29,552 nucleotides of DNA from IMG/VR virus record IMGVR_UViG_3300034284_000440, positions 1 to 29,552 of that record. The stretch is one strand, 5' to 3'. The position numbers and the translations under genes were made by a program. Shown one piece after another: positions 8,830 through 16,493 of this stretch (positions are counted from its first letter, which is position 1; every line of letters starts with the position of its first letter). The notes under the pieces are model-generated. The model saw only the letters and a program-made list of their open reading frames with translations, was not told the DNA's origin and did no database searches. The stretch is from a virus.

Positions 8830-9762
8830 ATGGCATTCGATTTAACAGCATTACCAGCTTATACCGACCAATTATCAACCGACCTTATTAGTGAGGCGTT
8901 ATTGAAATCTTTTACAACTGATTACGTAACTATCGAAGCGGGTAAAACTGCGGGTACATCAGCAATCAACATCATGAATTCAGTAGTTGACATTTTAGAT
9001 GCAACTTGTGGATTTGCAGCGGGACAAGTAGGTAACAACGACACAGTATTCTCTCAAATTCCTTTAGTAGTAGGTTCAAAAATGTTGAAAGAGCAATTAT
9101 GCCCTGAAGATTTAAGAACTAAATGGACTTCATCTCAATTAGGTGCGGGTGCTAACCAAGAATCAGTACCTTTTGCAGAATTAATCGCAGCAAACAAAAT
9201 GAACAACATTGCTAAATATGTTGAGAATACAATTTGGCAAGGAGATGGTGTTGGTGGTACATTAGATGGTTTGTTATTTCAAACTGAAAACGCTCAAGGT
9301 TCAATTAATTCAGCGGGTGCTTATGCTCAATGGACTACATCAACTGCAATTGCACAATTTTGGTTGAACGTTGGTTCTTTAACTCCATCATTACAAACTG
9401 AAGATGATTTAATTCTTTACACTTCTTATGCTAACTATCAAGCGTTAGTGGGAGCCTTAATCAACACAGGAGCTTCAGTAATCGGTACTTTTGCTCAAGT
9501 TTCAAATGCAAGTGGTGTTAACGCTCCTAGCTCATTTGTTTTCCCTGGTACAAACATCACAGTTTATGCAGCACCAGGAATTAATGATGCAGCACGTGTA
9601 ATCTTAGGACCTAAAAAATACTTATTTTTCGGAACAGGTTTGTTAGATGAAATGGACACATTTAAATTCTACTACAACCAAGCAGATGACATCATGAATT
9701 TCAATGCGAAATTTAGATTAGGGACAGCGGCTTATGCTTCTCAAATAGTATCAAATTTATAA
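8830..9762 (+). CDS. Major capsid protein
   Basis: This 310-residue protein forms the head shell. It matches the capsid proteins of Bacteroidota siphophages, with an N-terminal helix, a CGFAAGQVGNND stretch, LVVGSKMLKEQLCPEDLRTKW, the segment PFAELIAANKMNNIAKYVE and NTIWQGDG. These are typical of this HK97-fold subgroup. The C-terminal part (GLLDEMDTFKFYYNQADDIMNF) also fits. It follows protease and scaffold without a gap. A terminator-like hairpin lies directly downstream, a common way to raise the level of the most abundant virion protein. The ATG is preceded by an A-rich leader. Confidence 0.85.
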   Translation: MAFDLTALPAYTDQLSTDLISEALLKSFTTDYVTIEAGKTAGTSAINIMNSVVDILDATCGFAAGQVGNNDTVFSQIPLVVGSKMLKEQLCPEDLRTKWTSSQLGAGANQESVPFAELIAANKMNNIAKYVENTIWQGDGVGGTLDGLLFQTENAQGSINSAGAYAQWTTSTAIAQFWLNVGSLTPSLQTEDDLILYTSYANYQALVGALINTGASVIGTFAQVSNASGVNAPSSFVFPGTNITVYAAPGINDAARVILGPKKYLFFGTGLLDEMDTFKFYYNQADDIMNFNAKFRLGTAAYASQIVSNL

Positions 9763-9768
9763 ATAAAA

Positions 9769-9795
9769 AAGGGGTGTAAAAAGCCCCTTATTTTT
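9769..9795 (+). terminator. Terminator after the capsid gene
   Basis: The inverted repeat AAGGGG (9769-9774) and CCCCTT (9784-9789), with a 9-base loop, is followed by A and five T. The stem is short but GC-rich. It lies 6 bases past the capsid stop and probably ends only part of the transcripts, since downstream genes have no clear promoter of their own. Confidence 0.65.
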
Positions 9796-9817
9796 CAACT
9801 TAAAAAATATATAAAAA

Positions 9818-10384
9818 ATGGCGTGTACTATTTTGAATACAATGAACTTAGATTGCATGAGTGCCTTAGGTGGCGTGAATAGTATCTTTGTTTATGCAGA
9901 AGGAGGTCTTTATGATATCCAAACAGTTACGGCGGGTGAGGTTACTTTGGCTAATGGTAATGGTACTTTTTTCCAATATCGTTTTGGAAAAGATACTGCG
10001 AAGTTAACAGAAACGGCAACGATTTCAAACGCAAACGGAACGGTGTTTTATACAACTGAATTGAGTGTTAACATTAGCAAAAGAGATGTAGCAAAAAGAA
10101 ACGAATTTTTGTTGTTAGCAAAGAATCGTGAAATTAGAGTTATTGCATTAGACAACATGGGACAATTTTGGTTGTTAGGCAACACACGTGGAGCTAACTT
10201 ATCAACTATGGTAGGCGAAGGCGGTCAAGCAATCGGAGATATGAATGGATACACATTCACGTTTCAATCAATGGAAGCGGATCCAATGCCAGCATTAAGC
10301 TCAACAAGTGCGGCTTTAATCAATGCAATTGCACCTGGTTCAAGTGCAGCAGTTGGTGGATTTGATTTTGAAACTGCCCTTTAA
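9818..10384 (+). CDS. Probable major tail tube protein
   Basis: This 188-residue protein resembles a Bacteroidota phage family that I associate with the tail tube. It has a beta-rich core (FFQYRFGKDTAKLTETATIS, GTVFYTTELSVNIS), a basic helix RDVAKRNEFLLLAKNRE, then MGQFWLLGNTRGANL and MNGYTFTFQSMEADP. The length fits tube proteins (150-250 residues). It lies between two terminator-like hairpins, as expected for a highly made structural protein separated from its neighbours. A head decoration protein is the main alternative, given its place between capsid and portal genes. Confidence 0.55.
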   Translation: MACTILNTMNLDCMSALGGVNSIFVYAEGGLYDIQTVTAGEVTLANGNGTFFQYRFGKDTAKLTETATISNANGTVFYTTELSVNISKRDVAKRNEFLLLAKNREIRVIALDNMGQFWLLGNTRGANLSTMVGEGGQAIGDMNGYTFTFQSMEADPMPALSSTSAALINAIAPGSSAAVGGFDFETAL

Positions 10385-10406
10385 TCAATTAACCTTTTAA
10401 ATAACG

Positions 10407-10437
10407 AGCGGTGCGGTTAATCGCACCGCTTTTTTTA
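10407..10437 (+). terminator. Strong intrinsic terminator
   Basis: AGCGGTGCG (10407-10415) pairs perfectly with CGCACCGCT (10422-10430) around a six-base loop, and a T run follows directly. This is the most GC-rich hairpin in an otherwise AT-rich window. It ends the capsid/tube segment and sits just before the 127-residue gene, so expression further down needs readthrough or an unseen promoter. Confidence 0.85.
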
Positions 10438-10442
10438 TTCTT

Positions 10443-10826
10443 ATGATAAATTTAATAACAGGTTCAAATCAATTTATAATTTATAATTCACTACCTTATG
10501 GAAGTACTGAAATGGAATTAAAATTTTTTAATGGATTTGATAAATTAGTACATTCAGTAATTTTACAAGAACCAACATCTATTATTAATTCTATAAGATT
10601 TACAACATTTTTTTTAGATATAAATGTAAATAATAGCTTAGTTCCAAACATTAACAATTTACCATACGGAAATTATGATTTTGAAATTTATGGACAAGAT
10701 GTTAACGCTTGGTTTACTGTTTTATATTCACGAGGTCAAGCATTTCTAGCGGGTGATAATGAGATACAAAAAATAGAATATATATCCGATAATGAAACAA
10801 GCGAAAGCATAATATACGTTAGCTAA
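10443..10826 (+). CDS. Hypothetical structural-type protein
   Basis: The 127-residue product is not recognised. It is beta-prone and aromatic, with a repeated LPYG motif: NSLPYGSTEMELKFF near residue 16 and NNLPYGNYDFEIYG near residue 76. The segment NYDFEIYG recalls Ig-like or beta-sandwich virion proteins. It starts right after the strong terminator and overlaps the next gene by one base (TAATG). Position between tube and portal genes suggests a head or tail accessory protein. Confidence 0.5.
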   Translation: MINLITGSNQFIIYNSLPYGSTEMELKFFNGFDKLVHSVILQEPTSIINSIRFTTFFLDINVNNSLVPNINNLPYGNYDFEIYGQDVNAWFTVLYSRGQAFLAGDNEIQKIEYISDNETSESIIYVS

Positions 10827-11023
10827 TGAGAACAATAATAGACACATTAAAAGAGCCAGTAAACATATTAAATGCCACAACTTTTGGCGTTAGTTTAACT
10901 ACATTACCCGAAGATTTAAAATTAGTTTTTTACATTGTTTCAATAATGGCTTCAATATTGGTTAGTGTTAAGTATATTTACGAAATAATTTCATTGCGAA
11001 AAAACGCCAAAAAAGATATTTAA
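10826..11023 (+). CDS. Small membrane protein
   Basis: This 65-residue protein has one clear membrane segment near residues 32-52 (LVFYIVSIMASILVSVKYIY) and a short basic tail (LRKNAKKDI). A second, weaker hydrophobic stretch lies near residues 16-27. The inside-positive tail suggests an N-out, C-in orientation. It could be a holin-type or other membrane-active lysis protein, but it sits between structural genes and away from the endolysin, so the role is open. It is coupled to both neighbours by tight spacing. Confidence 0.5.
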   Translation: MRTIIDTLKEPVNILNATTFGVSLTTLPEDLKLVFYIVSIMASILVSVKYIYEIISLRKNAKKDI

Positions 11024-11027
11024 TAGT

Positions 11028-12140
11028 ATGAACAAGTTTGCATTCAATTCATTAACTCAAATTCAAATAAATTTACCTACGTTTTCCGAACGTAATTCAA
11101 AGAAATGGATTTCTTTCGGTGAAGATAATTTATATCCGCAATTTATAGCTGGTTTATTTCTACGTAGTGCCATCAATAGAACGGCAATACAATCCAAGAT
11201 TGATGCTACTATCGGTAATGGATTAAAGACGAAAGACGAGTCTTTAAATTACGTTTTAGTGCGTGCAAATCCGATCGATAGTTGGAATGATGTGTTTGAA
11301 AAATGCGCTCAAGATTACATAACATTTGGTGGGTATGCTTTGAATGTAATTTGGTCAAACGATGGAAACAATATTAGTGAAATATATCACTTAGATTTTA
11401 CGAAGGTTAGAAGTGGAAAAATTGAAGCTGGCGACGATGCGCCAATGGAATATTTCTATTCAACAAATTGGGAAAATTCAAACAAATATAAGCCTACACA
11501 ATACGCAACTTACAACCCTACTTTGTCAATTGAATGTCCTTCACAAATACTTTACGCATTTGATTATGAGCCAGGCAATATCTATTATCCTTTACCGACC
11601 TATGCTGGTTCAATAAATGACATACAGATTGATATTGAGGTGTCGAAATTTCATATTTCTAATTTAGCAAATAGTTTAAATCCTTCTTTGTTTATTTCGC
11701 TTAACAATGGAATCCCAGCGCCCGAGGAACGTAAAGAAATTTATGACGAACTAACTATGGCTTATAGAGGTACGGAAAACGCTGGAAAAGCCTTCGTAGC
11801 ATTCAGTCAAGATAAAGAGCACGCTCCAGAAGTAACTCCGATTTCAAGTACTAATGATAGTTATTACACTACATTAGAAACGAGAATCACAACACGAATT
11901 CTAACAGGACACAGAATTACAAGTCCATTACTTTTGGGACTTTACAATGGTGGCGCTGGCTTTAGTTCAAATGCTGATGAATTGGCGGTTGCTTACAATC
12001 ATTTTATCGGAACTTGTATTCGACCAATCCAAAAAAGTATGTTGAGAGTGTTTAATAATCTACTACTAAATAGAGGTTATGAAACTGAATTATTAATCGT
12101 ACCGACTACAATTATAGAACCTTTAATAACCGTTGAATAA
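11028..12140 (+). CDS. Portal protein
   Basis: This 370-residue protein should form the ring at the head vertex through which DNA passes. It resembles HK97-type portal proteins of Bacteroidota phages: an N-terminal WISFGEDNLYPQFIAGLF, then RSAINRTAIQSKIDATIGNG, a core with CAQDYITFGGYALNVIW, and a helical C-terminal part with ITTRILTGHRITSPLLLGL and a final amphipathic helix region. The length is typical for the compact form. The gene is followed without gap (TAATGG) by a connector-like gene, the usual portal-connector pair. The odd point is its place downstream of the capsid gene. Confidence 0.8.
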   Translation: MNKFAFNSLTQIQINLPTFSERNSKKWISFGEDNLYPQFIAGLFLRSAINRTAIQSKIDATIGNGLKTKDESLNYVLVRANPIDSWNDVFEKCAQDYITFGGYALNVIWSNDGNNISEIYHLDFTKVRSGKIEAGDDAPMEYFYSTNWENSNKYKPTQYATYNPTLSIECPSQILYAFDYEPGNIYYPLPTYAGSINDIQIDIEVSKFHISNLANSLNPSLFISLNNGIPAPEERKEIYDELTMAYRGTENAGKAFVAFSQDKEHAPEVTPISSTNDSYYTTLETRITTRILTGHRITSPLLLGLYNGGAGFSSNADELAVAYNHFIGTCIRPIQKSMLRVFNNLLLNRGYETELLIVPTTIIEPLITVE

Positions 12141-12727
12141 TGGCAATAACTAACGTACTTTTCGTATCCGAAACAAAACTAAAATCATATACTTCGATAC
12201 ATCAATCGGTAAGCCCTGACGATTTACAGCCTTTCATTTTACAGGCTCAAGATATCTACTTGCAAAATTATTTAGGTGCTACATTTTACCAGGAATTACA
12301 AACGCAAATAACGAATAACACGTTAACGATACCAAACAAAAAAGTACTAGATGACTTTATAGGTGCGATGCTTTGCAATTATGCGCTTTACCATGCTTTG
12401 CCTTTCTTAAAGTATAAATTGTTTAATAAATCAATCATGAACAATGATAGCGAAAGTGGTACATCGATTGACTTGGAAGCGTTGAAATTTTTACAAAATG
12501 AGGTTCGTAGTGTAGCTGAAAATTATACCAAAATGATGACGGTATTTTTACGCAATAACTTAACAGATTATCCATCGTATAACAGTGCTGATTTCTTAGA
12601 TGGGATAACACCAGATAGAGATACACCGTACTTTAGTGGATTGCAAACAAATTCAAGTTTTAATTTGAGTAGAAATAGAAATCGTAGACGTGGTGAATGT
12701 AACGATTGTAACGATTTCGGATATTAA
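12140..12727 (+). CDS. DUF6712-like head-tail connector
   Basis: The 195-residue product resembles the DUF6712 / head-completion type of Bacteroidota phages. The start (LFVSETKLKSYTSIHQSV) and the segment PFILQAQDIYLQNYLGATFY fit that family well. It is largely helical, as gp6/gp15-type connectors are. The C-terminus is unusual: a basic RNRNRRRGECNDCNDFG end with two cysteines that could bind nucleic acid or metal. It is coupled to the portal gene by a one-base overlap and probably docks on the portal ring. Confidence 0.65.
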   Translation: MAITNVLFVSETKLKSYTSIHQSVSPDDLQPFILQAQDIYLQNYLGATFYQELQTQITNNTLTIPNKKVLDDFIGAMLCNYALYHALPFLKYKLFNKSIMNNDSESGTSIDLEALKFLQNEVRSVAENYTKMMTVFLRNNLTDYPSYNSADFLDGITPDRDTPYFSGLQTNSSFNLSRNRNRRRGECNDCNDFGY

Positions 12728-12750
12728 AAAATAATTTAAAAAAATATAAA

Positions 12751-13038
12751 ATGATAATAGATAACGGAAAATTCATAATTACAAATGAAGTAATCGCAAA
12801 CAAGTATAACATTAGAGTAGTGCCAGACGTTACAGGTCAACCGATGCTTTTTGAAGTTGCAGTATATGGCGGTGACATAATTTTTATATGTAATTATATA
12901 TCATTAAAAATATTTGTTGATGGAGTTAAATTGGTAATTTTAGACAGCAATTTCTACGCAGAATTTTCGGCAAATAATATAGAAGGTTTTAATACCGCTG
13001 AAATTTTATTAACAGATATTCGTGCAAACATTGTATAA
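12751..13038 (+). CDS. Small decoration/fibre-anchor paralogue
   Basis: This 95-residue protein is clearly related to the first ~90 residues of the next protein. Shared features are KFIITNE versus KLYIVNV, NKYNI versus NKYTI, a CNY/CDY motif, and NFYAEFSANN versus NFYGEFSALN. The domain is beta-rich with no signal peptide or membrane segment. The free-standing copy may cap or anchor the same particle site as the longer protein. It follows the connector gene after 23 A-rich bases. No function is recognised from motifs alone. Confidence 0.6.
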   Translation: MIIDNGKFIITNEVIANKYNIRVVPDVTGQPMLFEVAVYGGDIIFICNYISLKIFVDGVKLVILDSNFYAEFSANNIEGFNTAEILLTDIRANIV

Positions 13039-13058
13039 AAAAAAATAAAATATAAAAA

Positions 13059-13820
13059 ATGATAGACGATCAAAAACTATACATCGTAAATGTAGCCGAA
13101 ACTAATAAGTACACAATTGCTTTAATTCCAAGCCCAACCAATCCAGTAAATTATAGATTTACAGTTAGTCAATTGGGGGCAGTAATTTTTAATTGTGATT
13201 ATAACGACACTCAGATTAACAGTAGCAATGCTACAAGTTTATTAGTTCAAACCGATAATTTTTACGGAGAATTTAGCGCATTGAATACGGTTGATTTTAC
13301 CTATGCAAATTTAATAAGTGGCTTAACCAACTTAACAGTTTCAAGTGTTGAGATTACAAGACCAGCAAACACGACAGCATACGCAGCAAAAGATGTTGTA
13401 GGTACTATAATGACATTCTCAAACGCTTTAAAATCTAATGCTGGGAATGGTTACATAACTAAAGTTCGATTAATGGGAGATGTATCAACACAAACATTCA
13501 AATCTAAATTACATTTATACTCAGTAAGTCCGACAGCTGTTGTAGACAATGACCCATTTACATTGTTGTATTCAAATAACGCAATAAGACTTGGTGCAAT
13601 AGATTTACAAGCATTGGCAACGGAAGGGACAGGTTCAACGGCATGCGCTTCAATTTGGACCGCTGGGAAAGCAGACGTTAACGGATTTGCTCAAGGTATT
13701 TTGGCGGTTAAAGGCGATGCGGGTTCAAATATAATTTACGGAATTTTAGAAACTTTAGACGCTTTCACACCAACTTCGGGCGGTAAATACTTTGTTGAAA
13801 TTACAGTTGATAATATCTAA
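13059..13820 (+). CDS. Two-domain decoration or head-fibre protein
   Basis: Residues 1-90 repeat the domain encoded by the previous gene. Residues 95-253 form a second beta-rich domain beginning VEITRPANTTAYAAKDVVG and containing GYITKVRLMGD, SKLHLYSVSPTAVVDNDPF and SNIIYGILETLDAF. The second domain resembles capsid decoration or fibre domains seen in several phages, where a RPANTTAYxAGDVVG-like start recurs. The protein may bind the particle by its N-terminal domain and expose the other. It lies in the structural block between connector and receptor-type genes. Confidence 0.6.
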   Translation: MIDDQKLYIVNVAETNKYTIALIPSPTNPVNYRFTVSQLGAVIFNCDYNDTQINSSNATSLLVQTDNFYGEFSALNTVDFTYANLISGLTNLTVSSVEITRPANTTAYAAKDVVGTIMTFSNALKSNAGNGYITKVRLMGDVSTQTFKSKLHLYSVSPTAVVDNDPFTLLYSNNAIRLGAIDLQALATEGTGSTACASIWTAGKADVNGFAQGILAVKGDAGSNIIYGILETLDAFTPTSGGKYFVEITVDNI

Positions 13821-13822
13821 TT

Positions 13823-14623
13823 ATGCGAAGACATATTTTTAATTTACTAACAACTCCATCGGGTTCAATTAGCTTTGAAAGTGAATATACAGCATTGTTA
13901 GCTCGTGCTACTACATTGGGCTATACATTGCCATCTACAAGTCAACAAATTAAGCAAAATAAATTGTTAGTTGATTTGAAAGCGGCTGGTGCATGGACTA
14001 AATTAGATGTATTCTATATGTTTGCCACGGATGGAAACAGCTCATTTGCTACGTTAAATTGGAAAAATCCAAACACGAATCAAAGTACATTAGTTAATAG
14101 TCCGACATTCACAGCAAACCAAGGATTTGCAGGAAATGGAACGTCAAGTTACATAAATACAAATTACAATCCATCAACATTTGCAAGTCCTAAATACTTA
14201 TTAAACGATGCAAGTTTGGGGTGGCACAAACGTACAACGGGAACGCTTAGCACAGTTAGGAATATAGTCGGAGTTGCAAGTTTCAGAATTAACATGGTTA
14301 ACCAAAATTCTAACAATCAAATTTTCAACACTACATTTGGGACTGGTCAATCAATTGCAACAAATTTTGGAATAAATGGTTTTGCTTTGGCAAATAAAAC
14401 AGGAAGTTTAGCGGGTACAAATTACGTTGCAAATACAACACCAATAAATTATACAGCATTAGCGGTTGATGCTTTGCCAGCAACAAATGTGTTGTTATTT
14501 TCATCAACTGGTCTTGCTAATTTTTCAGATGTACAATTGTCTTACTTCTTTGCGGGTGCAAATTTAAGCGCCTTCGCTAGTCCTTTGTTTACTTCTTTTA
14601 ATAACTATTTAACGTCAATATAA
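13823..14623 (+). CDS. Receptor-binding / fibre-type protein
   Basis: This 266-residue protein looks like a variable surface protein: rich in Asn, Thr, Ser, Phe and Ala, beta-prone and nearly without Cys. The central part (SPTFTANQGFAGNGTSSYIN, then TNYNPS) recalls a lectin-like (LamG/concanavalin-like) domain found in tail or fibre proteins of Bacteroidota phages. The first ~70 residues, with an amphipathic helix (YTALLARATTLGYTLP), could be the attachment domain. It stands at the end of the structural block just before lysis genes, a common site for host-recognition genes. The start lies two bases past the previous stop. Confidence 0.5.
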   Translation: MRRHIFNLLTTPSGSISFESEYTALLARATTLGYTLPSTSQQIKQNKLLVDLKAAGAWTKLDVFYMFATDGNSSFATLNWKNPNTNQSTLVNSPTFTANQGFAGNGTSSYINTNYNPSTFASPKYLLNDASLGWHKRTTGTLSTVRNIVGVASFRINMVNQNSNNQIFNTTFGTGQSIATNFGINGFALANKTGSLAGTNYVANTTPINYTALAVDALPATNVLLFSSTGLANFSDVQLSYFFAGANLSAFASPLFTSFNNYLTSI

Positions 14624-14832
14624 TGTTAGTATTATCCCCATCAATTGAACAATACAACGAGCTTAATGGATACAAAAATGGCACGTCAGAATTAATTTTT
14701 GTAAAAGATTATTCGAATGCGTGGATTGTAGGCGTTGAAGTTTTAGAGGATGAAAATTTTAGTGAAATTTTAGACGAATTATTAAGACTTGACATTATCG
14801 AGTACACACCTTTTCCTGAAGAGGATATTTAA
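14623..14832 (+). CDS. Small acidic hypothetical protein
   Basis: The 69-residue product is not recognised. It is acidic, especially at the end (TPFPEEDI), with a mixed pattern such as WIVGVEVLEDENFSEILDEL. It overlaps the fibre-type gene stop by one base (TAATG), so it may be a chaperone or partner of that protein, as small genes beside tail fibres often are. That role is inferred from position only. Confidence 0.5.
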   Translation: MLVLSPSIEQYNELNGYKNGTSELIFVKDYSNAWIVGVEVLEDENFSEILDELLRLDIIEYTPFPEEDI

Positions 14833-14853
14833 TTTAACTTTTAAAAAAATAAT

Positions 14854-15078
14854 ATGAAAGCAAATAATACAAAACAATGGTATGAATCAAAAACTATCAT
14901 TATGAACATTATGGTCGGCATGACAATGGTAATGGCTTTATTACCTACATTATTCACGGATTTAAAAATGGATGAAAATTTAAGCCTGAGATTGAGTGTA
15001 ATGGTTGGTTTCTTAACTAACATTATAAATATTGGTTTGAGATTTATTTCAACGGATAAAATTAAAACTAATGCCTAA
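14854..15078 (+). CDS. Holin-like membrane protein
   Basis: This 74-residue protein has two membrane segments, near residues 15-35 (IMNIMVGMTMVMALLPTLF) and 46-66 (LRLSVMVGFLTNIINIGLRF), joined by a short charged loop, with a lysine-containing tail (STDKIKTNA). The pattern and size fit a class II type holin. Its place one small gene upstream of an M15-type endolysin supports this. It should make the inner-membrane lesion that releases or activates the endolysin. Sequence alone does not prove holin activity. Confidence 0.65.
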   Translation: MKANNTKQWYESKTIIMNIMVGMTMVMALLPTLFTDLKMDENLSLRLSVMVGFLTNIINIGLRFISTDKIKTNA

Positions 15079-15292
15079 CTCAATCGTTAGCGCAAAGTTT
15101 GATTTAATGCGCCTTGCATTGCCAAAAGATAGCTTGTTTACGCTAGATAATAATACGATTAAGGTAAAGCATTCAGACGTAACTTTAAAGGCTGAAATTG
15201 AGGCTAAAATTAAGAATTTGACCGCTTCAATTGGGTGCGAAATTACCGACAAATCAACGAGTGCGAAGATTAAGTTTGAAATCAAATTTTAA
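15071..15292 (+). CDS. Hypothetical protein in the lysis cluster
   Basis: This 73-residue protein overlaps the holin-like gene by eight bases and ends shortly before the endolysin promoter. It is basic and probably of alpha-beta type (LKAEIEAKIKNLTASIGCEI), without a membrane segment or signal peptide. It is not recognised. Its position suggests an accessory lysis function, such as an antiholin or regulator, but nothing in the sequence shows it. Confidence 0.45.
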   Translation: MPNSIVSAKFDLMRLALPKDSLFTLDNNTIKVKHSDVTLKAEIEAKIKNLTASIGCEITDKSTSAKIKFEIKF

Positions 15293-15305
15293 TATTATAT
15301 TTTTG
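15275..15305 (+). promoter_or_regulatory. Promoter for the endolysin gene
   Basis: TTTG (15275-15278), 19 bases, then TATTTTTG (15298-15305) matches the Bacteroidota sigma-factor consensus TTTG-N19-TAnnTTTG. The endolysin ATG follows at 15312, so the mRNA would have an almost absent leader. The -33 part lies inside the preceding gene. Confidence 0.55.
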
Positions 15306-15311
15306 TAATTC

Positions 15312-15788
15312 ATGAAGCCTAAAATCTTTAGTCAATTAGAACAGGAAAATTATTTCGGAAAAGCAAATTCACAAGGAACGTATTTAGTTATGATTGATTT
15401 GCCTTACACGATGTATTACGATAGACAACCGATTAAGCGTATGAGATGCCATAAGAAGGTAGCTCAAGCCTTTAAAAATGTTTTTACTGATTTATTAAAA
15501 ACATACGGAGAACGAAAGTTAAACGAATTAGAAATTACTGATTTCGGTGGATGCTTTAATTATAGATTAATGAGAGGTTCAAGAAGTAAATTAAGCGCAC
15601 ATTCATGGGGTACTGCAATCGATTTGGATCCGAATAGAAACACTTTAAAAGAAACAAGTAAAACAGCTCGATTTGCCAAAACTGAATATAAGGCAATGAT
15701 TGATATCTTTGAAAAGCACGGCTTCGCTTCGTTGGGTAGGTTAAAAAATTACGATTGGCAACATTTCCAATATGGTTTACCTATATAG
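15312..15788 (+). CDS. Endolysin: M15-family peptidase
   Basis: This 158-residue protein belongs to the M15 / VanY-like zinc peptidases, which cut peptide crosslinks or stem peptides in peptidoglycan. The zinc motif SAHSWGTAIDLD spans residues 95-106 (His97, Asp104 as ligands), and the third ligand His151 lies in NYDWQHFQ, with Asp148 as likely catalytic acid. This is the SxHxxGxAxD ... DxxHF layout of the family. There is no signal peptide, so export probably depends on the holin-like protein upstream. The protein is one catalytic domain with no separate wall-binding domain, usual for phages of Gram-negative hosts. Confidence 0.85.
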   Translation: MKPKIFSQLEQENYFGKANSQGTYLVMIDLPYTMYYDRQPIKRMRCHKKVAQAFKNVFTDLLKTYGERKLNELEITDFGGCFNYRLMRGSRSKLSAHSWGTAIDLDPNRNTLKETSKTARFAKTEYKAMIDIFEKHGFASLGRLKNYDWQHFQYGLPI

Positions 15789-15824
15789 TGAATAACTAAA
15801 GTATATTTATTAAGCATTTTTAGT

Positions 15825-15832
15825 TATATTTG
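15825..15832 (+). promoter_or_regulatory. Possible promoter before the homing endonuclease
   Basis: TATATTTG fits the TAnnTTTG element and lies 21 bases before the endonuclease ATG. The -33 region is poor: TTTA rather than TTTG and not well spaced. It may give weak independent expression of the selfish gene. Confidence 0.4.
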
Positions 15833-15853
15833 TATAAATAAAAATATATTAAT

Positions 15854-16366
15854 ATGCAAGATTTAAAAAACTTTGAAGGACTTTACAAAATTGATAAAAG
15901 TGGTAACATATATTCAAATAGGATTAAAAAAATAATGAAAAATAGTAAATCTAATTCAGGTTATTTTTGTATAATTTTAAAAAAGAATAAAAAAACTTAT
16001 GGTACTTTTATTCATAGATTATTAGCTATAAATTTTATAGATAATCCTTTAAATTTAGAACAAGTAAATCATAAAGATGGTAATAAACTTAATAATAATT
16101 TAGATAATTTAGAGTGGGTTACACGTTCTGAAAATATTTTACATATGTATCAACTTGGATTAAAAAAATATAAACCATTGCATTATAAAAACAAATTTGG
16201 CAGTGAACATAATAGAAGTAAATCTATTTTATGTACAACTAACAATAAAAATTACGGTTCTATTTCAGAAGCCAGTAGAGAATTAAGCATAGCAGTTTCA
16301 TCTATACATTGGGCAATAAATAAAAATACTCAAACTAAAAAAGGATATACATTCATATATAATTAA
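15854..16366 (+). CDS. HNH homing endonuclease (free-standing)
   Basis: This 170-residue protein has the layout of HNH homing endonucleases. A NUMOD4-like segment at residues 4-30 (LKNFEGLYKIDKSGNIYSN) is followed by the HNH core at about 54-90, with His54, Asn72-His73 (VNHKDGNKLNNNLDNLEWVT) and downstream Asn residues. A C-terminal DNA-binding repeat of intron-encoded nuclease type lies at 124-170 (SISEASRELSIAVSSIHWAI). The enzyme would cut a homologous site in a related phage to spread its own gene. It sits alone between endolysin and terminator and is visibly more AT- and Lys/Asn-rich than its neighbours. No intron boundaries are evident, so it is probably free-standing. Confidence 0.85.
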   Translation: MQDLKNFEGLYKIDKSGNIYSNRIKKIMKNSKSNSGYFCIILKKNKKTYGTFIHRLLAINFIDNPLNLEQVNHKDGNKLNNNLDNLEWVTRSENILHMYQLGLKKYKPLHYKNKFGSEHNRSKSILCTTNNKNYGSISEASRELSIAVSSIHWAINKNTQTKKGYTFIYN

Positions 16367-16399
16367 TTCGTTTTTTTCATAATAAATTTAATGTTTATG

Positions 16400-16430
16400 G
16401 CTTCACTTTTCTAAGTGAGGCTTTTTTTTT
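16400..16430 (+). terminator. Intrinsic terminator ending the late block
   Basis: GCTTCACTT (16400-16408) pairs with AAGTGAGGC (16413-16421), with one G-U pair and a four-base loop, followed by nine T. It lies just past the homing endonuclease and before the first strong early promoter, so it insulates the late lysis block from the replication block. Confidence 0.85.
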
Positions 16431-16493
16431 AAAAATTAATAGCCTTTATTCATGCACGTTTCAGCGTATTAACAAAAATAAATGTAAAATATA

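Noticed and set aside
11413-11616. Open frame inside the portal gene in another register
   Set aside because: The portal frame is convincing across this stretch; the second frame has no independent support.
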